Below, one piece after another: positions 1-5,315 of a stretch of DNA of 5,442 nt. Numbering within the stretch: the stretch's first letter is position 1; every line of letters starts with the position of its first letter. Below the pieces are notes generated by a model. The model had not been told where the DNA came from, searched no databases, and saw only the letters and a program-made list of their open reading frames with translations. The translations under genes were made by a program, and so were the position numbers. The stretch lies in the NCBI GenBank assembly GCA_031267005.1, contig JAIRZX010000581.1:1-5442 (forward strand), written 5' to 3'. This DNA is from Deltaproteobacteria bacterium. GTDB taxonomy: Bacteria > Desulfobacterota > Desulfarculia > Adiutricales > Adiutricaceae.

Positions 1-1
1 A

Positions 2-145
2 ATCAGGCAATTTCCGTATGATTGCCGGCTCAAAATCGATATCGAGGCGAGGCGGTTCAAATCACGATTTTCTGCAACAAGGGGGTTTGCCTTTCTTAAG
101 GATAATGGCATCAGCAAAAAATGGATTTCTGGGGAGGTATTCTGA
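2..145 (+). other. Unresolved open frame running in from the left edge
   Basis: One + frame is open from the window edge for 47 codons to TGA at 143-145 and ends in the residues ISKKWISGEVF. A second + frame (from base 3) is also open, for 51 codons, and overlaps it. A minus frame is open leftward from an ATG at 109-111 (beginning MPLSLRKANPLV) but has no Shine-Dalgarno sequence. With three frames open in such a short stretch I cannot say which, if any, is the end of a real gene. No family is recognised. Confidence 0.15.
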
Positions 146-700
146 CGTCTCATCCTGAACTGTCAAGTATGATTCATGGAAAAATTTATCTCGATCGTGA
201 GCATGCTGCATCCGACTGGACTTTTATCCACTAGACTCAGCCAGCCTTAGAAAGAGGCACTCCTTGCGTTGCACCTCCATCGGCACTGAAAAGTGAAACC
301 ACATGTCTTCGCTATTTCATGAGGATAGCAGACCACCTCTTAAACGACAGCAAAAAAACACTGCGTAATTTTGTCAAATAGTCCTTGGACAATCATAAAG
401 ACATGGATCGAAAAACTTATTCGAAATTTACCGCATACATGTGTAAGGTTCAGGAAACACCTCAACAGACATGCAATTCCGAACGAGGAACATTCCGAAA
501 AACTGAAATCAGCATGCATGTAAGGTCATGAAGGCAAACGCCAACCCTTACGCCTGCTTTCGCCTTCTAGCTAGGCATCAGGGCTCTTTTCAGTTTCTCG
601 CGCAACGTCATGGTTTCTTTAACCTCATGATAAAGACCAAGGGACATTATGATTAATTTCGAAGCAGTGTGGCCCCTTACGTATTCTTACGCAACTCCCC
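146..700. other. Gene-poor, lower-GC intergenic stretch
   Basis: No convincing coding region is seen on either strand. The longest ATG frame I noticed is 403-531 on the + strand (42 codons, beginning MDRKTYSKF), but it lacks a real ribosome binding site. The base composition is visibly richer in A and T than the autotransporter gene. It contains an imperfect hairpin at 608-630 (GGTT/AACC stem extended by CAT/ATG) and one promoter-like pair at 371-399. No tRNA or rRNA signature was found. It may be decayed sequence, or a very long upstream region of the autotransporter gene. Confidence 0.5.
371..399 (+). promoter_or_regulatory. Weak sigma70-like promoter candidate
   Basis: TTGTCA at 371-376 (5 of 6 matches to the -35 consensus) is followed after 17 bases by CATAAA at 394-399 (4 of 6 matches to the -10 consensus). 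The spacer contains a small dyad, GTCC-TT-GGAC (381-390), and the longer pair TTGTC/GACAA overlaps the -35. No good gene lies close downstream, so it would drive either a very long leader for the autotransporter gene or an RNA. In DNA this rich in A and T such a match may be chance. Confidence 0.2.
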
Positions 701-736
701 GTTTCCAGCCCTGTTTCCAGCTCCGTTTCCAGCTCC
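701..736. repeat. 12-bp tandem repeat, 3 copies
   Basis: Three adjacent copies of GTTTCCAGCYCY occur at 701-712, 713-724 and 725-736. The last two are identical (GTTTCCAGCTCC) and the first differs at two positions (GTTTCCAGCCCT). A run of seven T follows at 739-745. Function unknown. Confidence 0.9.
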
Positions 737-782
737 CCTTTTTTTCCTGCCGTGATTCTCCGGCACCTTTCAACTGCTTCAT

Positions 783-860
783 TTTCTGACTGTATCAGAC
801 GGTTTCTACTGATTCAGGCAGTTTCTGACGGTTTCAGGTAATTTCTGACGGCTTCAGACT
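783..860. repeat. ~20-bp tandem repeat, 4 degenerate copies
   Basis: Four successive units begin at 783, 803, 822 and 842, spaced 20, 19 and 20 bases, with consensus TTTCTGACGGTTTCAGG plus about three variable bases. Units 1, 3 and 4 contain the dyad CTGA-N5-TCAG. Unit 2 has CTGA-T-TCAG. A dyad repeated at about two helical turns would place all copies on one face of the DNA, a layout that could suit an array of protein binding sites. That reading is inference. Confidence 0.8.
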
Positions 861-940
861 GCGGCCAAACTTCCAAAATTACTAAGGCAAGGATCGCCAA
901 ATCCAAATCATTGCCTACTTTTTAGTTCTCCGCCCTTCCC

Positions 941-960
941 GGATCAGACCGGATCAGAAA
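941..960. repeat. 10-bp direct repeat, 2 copies
   Basis: GGATCAGACC at 941-950 is followed directly by GGATCAGAAA at 951-960, sharing the first eight bases. It shares TCAGA with some copies of the ~20-bp repeat upstream but is otherwise distinct. Two short copies can arise by chance. It is listed because it stands in a series of tandem repeat families. Confidence 0.6.
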
Positions 961-1138
961 TCCTTTGAGTATCTGCCTCGGTCTCAACGTAATGAGTCCC
1001 AGCGGAACACACGACTCCGCTGGCTTGAATCAGCCTTTCTGCCTTGCCGAAAATCCACCAAATGCAACGACAATCGGGCATGCCACGGAATGCCGCTCAT
1101 AAAAACATCCTTATGTCCTAACCCGTATATTCAATCCC

Positions 1139-1249
1139 TAATATCCGGACCCAAATATCCGGTCCTCATTATCCGGTCCCAAATATCCTGTCCCAAATAT
1201 CCTGTCCCAAATATCCGTCCCCAATATACTATCTGAAATATCAGCTCCC
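1139..1249. repeat. 14-bp tandem repeat, about 8 copies
   Basis: Consensus AAATATCCKGTCCC. The copies run 1139-1152, 1153-1167, 1168-1180, 1181-1194, 1195-1208, 1209-1222, 1223-1235 (most diverged) and 1236-1249. The two at 1181-1208 are identical. Unit length varies from 13 to 15 bases, which argues against a protein-coding repeat. Minus-strand frames across it give a pseudo-periodic Gly/Tyr/Asp/Ile peptide that I treat as a by-product. The array ends about 320 bases before the autotransporter start codon. Identical neighbouring copies suggest recent slippage or recombination. Confidence 0.9.
1225..1230 (+). promoter_or_regulatory. Possible -10 element inside the 14-bp repeat array
   Basis: TATACT matches 5 of 6 bases of the sigma70 -10 consensus and lies in the diverged seventh copy of the 14-bp repeat. 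Seventeen bases upstream is CTGTCC (1202-1207), which matches only 3 of 6 bases of the -35 consensus and comes from a repeat unit. Transcription from here would give the autotransporter mRNA a leader of about 335 bases. Weak evidence, given only as the best-placed candidate near the gene. Confidence 0.2.
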
Positions 1250-1290
1250 TTACTACCCTACCCGAACAACCACTCCAGAACAGCCTATTC

Positions 1291-1360
1291 GGAATATCCG
1301 GTCCAGGACATAAGCCCGAAATTACCGGTACAGGACATCCGCTGCCAAATATCCGCTCCC
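1291..1360. repeat. Degenerate outliers of the 14-bp repeat
   Basis: Diverged copies continue beyond the main array: GGAATATCCGGTCCAGGAC at 1291-1309, GAAATTACCGGTACAGGAC at 1318-1336 (27 bases later, suggesting a longer secondary unit), and AAATATCCGCTCCC at 1347-1360. A further weak match, GGATATCCCTTCCCC, lies near 1402-1416. The array was probably once longer, or is decaying toward the gene. Confidence 0.65.
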
Positions 1361-1558
1361 AGACAACCGCGCGGAAACAGCCAGTTCTGACGACAGTTCC
1401 CGGATATCCCTTCCCCAATACCCGCCCAGAAATAAATGCCCGTCCCGTCCGCCGCTCGAACCGGCAGGACCGCATACAGGACGGAAGAAACGACGAAGCC
1501 GCGTCAAAACCAGGCGTCTGAACCGCGTTCCGGCTAGCTCACGGACGCCATACAACAT

Positions 1559-1565
1559 CAAGGAG
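1559..1565 (+). promoter_or_regulatory. Ribosome binding site of the autotransporter gene
   Basis: CAAGGAG contains a near-full Shine-Dalgarno core, with eight bases between it and the ATG at 1574. The frame has a stop (TAG) at 1535-1537, and 1574 is the only ATG between that stop and the signal peptide, so this site fixes the start. Confidence 0.85.
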
Positions 1566-1573
1566 CATCACTG

Positions 1574-4500
1574 ATGTCCAGGATAACCAGTTCACAACCC
1601 CGGCCCACGAAGCACGCGGAAGGCCGGACCGCAAGATTCGCTCTCGCCGGCGCCCTGGCCCTGGCCCTTCTTTTCTGGGGCGCGTCCGGAGCGCTCCTGG
1701 CCCAGACGGCGATATCTTACGCGCCTTTAGACGACGCGGGTTCAGGAGGCTCCGGAGGCTCCGGGGGAGGCGGCGGAGGGGGGGCAGGCGGCTCAGGGGC
1801 CGGAGGCGGCGGCGGCGCGGGCGGGAGCGCCTCGGGAACCCCCGGCGCTGGAGGACAGGGCGGGAAAGGCGGAGACGGAGGCAGGGGCGGAGATGCTGGC
1901 GACCCTGCCGACGGGGGGCAGAACCCCAACCTCGGACACGAGTCTTCCCCAGATCCTTTGGACCCCGTCGCCGGCTACCCCACGTCCGGTACCAACGGCG
2001 GCGCCGGAAGCCCCGGAACCCAAGGCGGCAAGGGAGGGGACGGCGCCGCAGGGGTAGGCGGAGGGAACGGAGCCGGAACCGCGGGGGGAGTCGGCGGAAC
2101 CGGCGGGACGGCCGGCTCCGGAGGAACGGCGGGAACCCCCGGAAGCGGAGGGGGAGGAGGAGCCTACGGCTTCGGCGGCGGGCAGGGAACCTTGACCGGT
2201 GCCCCGGACACCACTGGTATTAACGGTGGGCCCGGAAATCCAGGCGTCGTACCCGGAACCCAGGACGCCCCAGTGTCCCAAAACTACAACGCTATCACCT
2301 ACACGCCGTCCGTCACCCTCACCGGCCCCGGCGGCGGGGGCGGGGGGAACGGCGGGGGAGGCGGGGACGCCGGAAACGCGGGCAAGGCGGCCAGTACGCC
2401 GCATGCAGGGTTCGACAACTCCAGCGGCAACCCCGTCGGAGGGACTCCCCGCGCGAACGCCGCCGCCACCGACGGCGGGGCAGGCGGGAACGGCGGGCTT
2501 GGCAGGAACGGCGCTACCGCGGGCAACGTGTCCGCAACAGTCACGGCCCCTGCCGGCCAGGACGAATTCACCGTCAACGGCACGACGGACATCTCCACCA
2601 GGGCGGGCGGCAAAGGCGGAAACGGCGGGAACGAGGGCGAAGCCGCGTCAGTACACCTTACCGCTACGGCTCCGCTGGGAGGAGCGGGCGCCGCCGGGGG
2701 CACAGGCGGGAACGCTGCGGCCGTTGGCATCGACTTCCAGTTCCAAAGGGTGCTGTTCAACGACGACATCACCATTGACGCGGGCGCTGGCGGCAACGGC
2801 GGGGACGGCGGGAACCCCGCCTTAAGTCACACGGGAACCGCAGTCAGGGCCGGCGCGGGCGGCGCTGGAGGAACGGTCGGGCTACTCTCCCTCGTGGCGG
2901 AAAACGACATCGTCATTAACCTCGCGAAGACAGTGACGCTGAAAAGCGGCGACGGCGGGACCGCCGGCCTGAACAAGACCGCATCCTACGGCGGCGCTGG
3001 CGGCGCCGCCGGAAGGGGAGGCACCTCGTTTCTCGACGTGGGCCGAGACGCGCTGGTGACCGCCGGGGCCACCTTCAACGCCATTAAAGGCGCGTCATTG
3101 GACGGGGGAGCGGGCTACGTCCGCGCGAACGTCGCCAGGAACCTCGAGATCGCCTTCGGGACCCAGTTCAACCTGAACGTCACGGGTGGGAACATGACCC
3201 TCAACCTGCTTAACGAGGACTTTGTGATATTCAACACCCTGCTCATGTGGAGGGGAGCTGTCTTCAATACGGCGGCCGAGGTCTACTCCGCCGCGAACGC
3301 TCCGACAACCGGACATTTCTACCGCGCAGACAGCCTAGATCTCGTCACCTCGGCGAGATGGAACTCAGCCGGCCTCTTCGAGCCCGACAGCGCTCCCGGC
3401 CCAGGGCGGGACTACATGCGCTTCAACATGACCGACATCTCCCCCGACGCCCTTATGGGCGACATGGCTGGCGCGGTCTCGGCATCGCTTGCCCGGTTCA
3501 ACCCGATGCTCCAGCATGAGGCCTACCTCGGATGGGCCGGCAGGCCCCTCTTCTCAGACGATCCTGCCAACTGGGACTACAGGGGGACGGGCTTCTTCGA
3601 TTTCCCGGCTTTCCTTATGTCCGGATACCAGACCAAGAGGCTCCATCTGGGAAACGTGACGCTCCTAGACCAGGTGAATTACAACTCGCCTGACCCGGCC
3701 CTGGTGACCGAGGACGTTGCGAACATGAGGAAGCACTACAACTCAAGCGGTTCCGCCTTCGGCCCCCTCTACGACGACTTCGCCTACACGGCGGGGCTCA
3801 GGCGCTACTACTGGGACGTCTACGTCCAAGGCGGCGCGCAGGCCAACCAGCTCATCGCCTACAACTACTACACGGCCGACGCCAGCAAGATCTACGCCCA
3901 GGCGGCCGCGGCGTCCGGCATCGCGGTGAACCAGGCCTTCCAGGCTTCAATGGCCGCCATCGACAACGCCTTCAGGCACGGGCTGGTCGACCACTACCAC
4001 GTAGAGGCGGCGTTCTCCGGAAGCCACACCCGCACCGACACGGGGAGCCACGTCGACGTCGACAACTGGTCCGGGGCCCTGGCATTGTCCAGGAAGTCCG
4101 AAAACTCCCTGGGGCAGACCATTTTCGGCATCTTCGGAGAGTTCAGCACCGGCAGCTACGACACCTTCACCCAGGTGCCCCGCTACGGCGACCTCACCGG
4201 GGACGGGGACGTCAGGACCTACGGCGGCGGCATATTCCTCAAAAACCTCTTCCCCACCAACACCGTGGTGGAGGCCTCGGTCCGAGGCGGCGGGTTCCGC
4301 AACGAGTTCAGGCTCACAAAGGACCCCTGGATCCTGCACCCCGGGATCCACAACGGCGACACCGACGGCACCTACGTAGGCGGCCACATAGGAGTAGCCC
4401 AGAGGATAGACGTCGCGGACGGCGGCCAGCTCGAGGCCTACGGCAGGTACTTCCTCACCCGCACCCGCTCAGACACGTTCAGGACGACCTTCGGGGACGA

Positions 4501-4810
4501 GATCTCCATGGACGCGTTCACCTCCTCCAGGGTCCGGGTGGGAGGCCGCTGGACCCAGACCCTCCCGGCCGAAACGGTCCAGCTATACTTCGGGCTGGCC
4601 TTCGAGCACGAGTTCGAGGGCAAGGTCACCGGGAAGAACGGCCCCGACCCCTTCACCCACACCGTGGAAACTACCGGATCCAGCGGATTCGGCGAGCTGG
4701 GGCTCAACATCAACCCCACGGACAACCTGACCCTTTCCGTCGGGGCCTTCGGCTGGGCGGGCCAGCAGAAGGGCGTCGGCGGCAACGTCGCCGTAAACTT
4801 CAGCTTCTAG
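1574..4810 (+). CDS. Autotransporter outer membrane beta-barrel protein with glycine-rich passenger (type Va secretion)
   Basis: A 1078-residue secreted surface protein. Residues 1-43 look like a Sec signal peptide: charged N-region to R21, hydrophobic FALAGALALALLFWGASGALLA, likely cut after A43. From 56 to about 487 the passenger is dominated by Gly with Ala, Asn and Asp, including GGX triplets at 93-107. Three degenerate beta-rung repeats lie at 332-392, 393-441 and 442 to about 495. Residues about 495-767 are rich in Tyr, Trp and Phe and unrecognised. A helical linker (about 772-806, with SGIAVNQAF) leads to the barrel (about 808-1078), which has the GSHVDVDNWS and FEHEFEGKVTG stretches typical of PF03797-type barrels. 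It ends NVAVNFSF, an alternating hydrophobic last strand with terminal Phe as the BAM complex prefers. I saw no cysteine, as is common in autotransporter passengers. Adhesion is a guess; no protease, lipase or RTX motif was seen. It is apparently monocistronic. The autotransporter class is near certain, the passenger function unknown. Confidence 0.97.
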   Translation: MSRITSSQPRPTKHAEGRTARFALAGALALALLFWGASGALLAQTAISYAPLDDAGSGGSGGSGGGGGGGAGGSGAGGGGGAGGSASGTPGAGGQGGKGGDGGRGGDAGDPADGGQNPNLGHESSPDPLDPVAGYPTSGTNGGAGSPGTQGGKGGDGAAGVGGGNGAGTAGGVGGTGGTAGSGGTAGTPGSGGGGGAYGFGGGQGTLTGAPDTTGINGGPGNPGVVPGTQDAPVSQNYNAITYTPSVTLTGPGGGGGGNGGGGGDAGNAGKAASTPHAGFDNSSGNPVGGTPRANAAATDGGAGGNGGLGRNGATAGNVSATVTAPAGQDEFTVNGTTDISTRAGGKGGNGGNEGEAASVHLTATAPLGGAGAAGGTGGNAAAVGIDFQFQRVLFNDDITIDAGAGGNGGDGGNPALSHTGTAVRAGAGGAGGTVGLLSLVAENDIVINLAKTVTLKSGDGGTAGLNKTASYGGAGGAAGRGGTSFLDVGRDALVTAGATFNAIKGASLDGGAGYVRANVARNLEIAFGTQFNLNVTGGNMTLNLLNEDFVIFNTLLMWRGAVFNTAAEVYSAANAPTTGHFYRADSLDLVTSARWNSAGLFEPDSAPGPGRDYMRFNMTDISPDALMGDMAGAVSASLARFNPMLQHEAYLGWAGRPLFSDDPANWDYRGTGFFDFPAFLMSGYQTKRLHLGNVTLLDQVNYNSPDPALVTEDVANMRKHYNSSGSAFGPLYDDFAYTAGLRRYYWDVYVQGGAQANQLIAYNYYTADASKIYAQAAAASGIAVNQAFQASMAAIDNAFRHGLVDHYHVEAAFSGSHTRTDTGSHVDVDNWSGALALSRKSENSLGQTIFGIFGEFSTGSYDTFTQVPRYGDLTGDGDVRTYGGGIFLKNLFPTNTVVEASVRGGGFRNEFRLTKDPWILHPGIHNGDTDGTYVGGHIGVAQRIDVADGGQLEAYGRYFLTRTRSDTFRTTFGDEISMDAFTSSRVRVGGRWTQTLPAETVQLYFGLAFEHEFEGKVTGKNGPDPFTHTVETTGSSGFGELGLNINPTDNLTLSVGAFGWAGQQKGVGGNVAVNFSF
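1739..3034 (+). repeat. Glycine-rich, low-complexity coding tract
   Basis: Residues 56 to about 487 are, by eye, around half Gly, mostly as GG, GGX and longer Gly runs, broken by less repetitive inserts (for example residues about 108-140 and 232-251, the latter containing NYNAITYTPSVTLTG). At DNA level it holds a 9-bp direct repeat (GGAGGCTCC at 1745-1753 and 1754-1762), a G7 run (1778-1784) and G6 runs (1913-1918, 2083-2088, 2342-2347). Gly codons are mixed (GGA, GGC, GGG), so the DNA repeats are much less exact than the protein pattern. This suggests an old expansion kept by selection on the protein. Confidence 0.85.
2336..2366 (+). other. Canonical G-quadruplex motif in the coding strand
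   Basis: Four G runs lie in close order: G5 (2336-2340), G6 (2342-2347), G5 (2354-2358) and G4 (2363-2366), with loops of 1, 6 and 4 bases. This meets the usual G3+ N1-7 rule. Being on the + strand, it would also be in the mRNA, at codons 255-265. It may be only a consequence of Gly coding, although GGC, GGA or GGT codons could have avoided it. Confidence 0.75.
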
Positions 4811-5044
4811 CCCCGGCGGGGCCGGAACTCCCGGGCTGGAACTCCCTGACCGGCCCTCGGCGGGCGGCTCCCCCTCCCTTGGCAGAAACGCCCAACGCGC
4901 TGGCCCTTTGGCCAACTCGGGCCGACTCCAGCCGGTTTCTGCTCTCCCTAAGGTCAGCCCAAGAGGCGCCCCGGGCCCCTAACGGGCGCTCCGAGGCAGC
5001 CCCCCCCAGTACGGGCGCATAAGCCCCCCTTTCCCGGCCCGAAG
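4811..5044. other. GC-rich 3' intergenic stretch without a gene
   Basis: No supported coding region. Minus-strand frames stay open here, but they lack family features and reflect high GC content. Several dyads are visible: GCCCC-GGC-GGGGC (4810-4822, overlapping the last base of the stop codon), an alternative GGGCCGG/CCGGCCC pairing (4819-4825 with 4850-4856), TGGCC-CTTT-GGCCA (4901-4914) and GCGCCC/GGGCGC (4966-4971 with 4984-4989). None is followed by a T tract. A 9-base direct repeat, GGAACTCCC, occurs at 4824-4832 and 4838-4846. A run of eight C is at 5000-5007. Confidence 0.6.
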
Positions 5045-5083
5045 CGTGCCGGACAGGCCTCAAAGCCCGTCCGGCACGGTTTT
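5045..5083 (+). terminator. Rho-independent terminator
   Basis: CGTGCCGGAC (5045-5054) pairs perfectly with GTCCGGCACG (5069-5078), a 10-bp stem. After one A-C mismatch, GGC/GCC extends the stem toward a six-base loop. GG and then TTTT (5080-5083) follow on the + strand, while the minus-strand side has no T tract. It lies about 235 bases after the autotransporter stop and is the first convincing terminator for that gene. The T tract is short, so termination may be partial. Confidence 0.75.
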
Positions 5084-5122
5084 CCGCCGGGCTCTCGCGG
5101 CAAGGCAACTGGTCATCACTCA

Positions 5123-5141
5123 GCCGTCCACCGGGGACGGC
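5123..5141. other. Perfect 7-bp hairpin between the two terminators
   Basis: GCCGTCC (5123-5129) pairs with GGACGGC (5135-5141) around the five-base loop ACCGG. No T tract follows on either strand, so it is not an intrinsic terminator. It could protect a 3' end or pause polymerase, but its role is unknown. Confidence 0.5.
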
Positions 5142-5161
5142 CCCCACTCTCGCCCGGGCGG

Positions 5162-5179
5162 CCCCCCCGGCCCCCCCGG
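5162..5179. repeat. CCCCCCCGG duplicated
   Basis: Two adjacent exact copies of seven C followed by GG (5162-5170 and 5171-5179), just after the dyad GCCCGGGC (5152-5159). It is non-coding, and such runs are prone to slippage. Confidence 0.8.
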
Positions 5180-5217
5180 CCTCCTCCTTTCATATGCTTG
5201 GCGGCCATCCAGGCACG

Positions 5218-5227
5218 CCCCCCCCCC
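5218..5227. repeat. C10 homopolymer tract
   Basis: Ten consecutive C (poly-G on the minus strand) lie between the two terminators. It is the longest homopolymer I saw in the window. Poly-C/G tracts of this length are classic slippage sites in bacteria, but no gene start is placed here to be switched. A sequencing or assembly length error is also possible. Confidence 0.85.
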
Positions 5228-5246
5228 ATAAGCCGCTCCAAAACGC

Positions 5247-5291
5247 GCGAGGGCCCCGTCCGGAACCTTTCCGGGCGGGGCCCTCGCTTTT
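5247..5291. terminator. Strong, possibly bidirectional intrinsic terminator
   Basis: A 17-bp stem pairs 5247-5263 with 5271-5287, perfect except for one G-T wobble (5259/5275), around the seven-base loop AACCTTT. On the + strand TTTT follows at 5288-5291. On the minus strand the stem is followed by GCG and then TTTT (complement of 5240-5243), so it could also stop transcription entering from the right. It shares CCCGTCCGG with the 5045-5083 terminator (5066-5074 and 5255-5263). Confidence 0.85.
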
Positions 5292-5315
5292 CAGGGGAGC
5301 AGACTCCATTATGTC

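Noticed and set aside
303..381. Two overlapping ~20-codon ORFs (from ATG 303 and ATG 319)
   Set aside because: Too short, no ribosome binding site, no leader-peptide features.
403..531. Small + strand ORF of 42 codons beginning MDRKTYSKF
   Set aside because: No real Shine-Dalgarno sequence; the nearby promoter-like -10 (394-399) would start transcription after its ATG. Such a length is expected by chance in this composition.
1022..1040. Hairpin GGCT-TGAATC-AGCC followed by TTTCT as a terminator
   Set aside because: The stem is only four base pairs and the T tract is interrupted.
1077..1094. Inverted repeat GGCAT/ATGCC as a regulatory hairpin
   Set aside because: Five base pairs with an eight-base loop; matches of this kind are common by chance.
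1131..1475. Minus-strand frame of 114 codons with a periodic Gly-Tyr-Leu-Gly/Asp-Ile pattern
   Set aside because: The periodicity comes from the 14-bp DNA repeat, whose units vary from 13 to 15 bases and so do not keep a frame. There is no Shine-Dalgarno sequence before its ATG and no recognisable domain.
1322..1561. Minus-strand frame of 79 codons before the autotransporter gene
   Set aside because: No ribosome binding site and Arg/Gly-rich composition typical of a chance frame; it overlaps the autotransporter's ribosome binding site region.
1850..1920. RTX-type calcium-binding nonapeptides (GGxGxDxUx)
   Set aside because: GGDGG and GGRGGD look similar, but the large aliphatic residue at the U position is missing and the spacing is not nine residues.
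1717..2825. Long minus-strand and alternative + frames rich in Pro, Ala, Ser or Arg
   Set aside because: They are shadows of the Gly-rich coding tract: GGN codons read on the other strand give Pro, and in other frames give Ala, Arg and Ser. The real frame has a signal peptide, a barrel and a ribosome binding site.
1739..3034. Mycobacterial PE_PGRS-like protein
   Set aside because: The GGAGGxGG texture is similar, but there is no PE domain, and the Sec signal peptide with a C-terminal beta-barrel ending in Phe shows a diderm autotransporter.
4583..5231. Frames around the 3' end and downstream (minus 4583-4915, minus 4800-5147, plus 5046-5231)
   Set aside because: They overlap the barrel coding region or the terminator hairpins, have low-complexity Pro/Arg/Gly translations, and result from few stop codons in GC-rich DNA.
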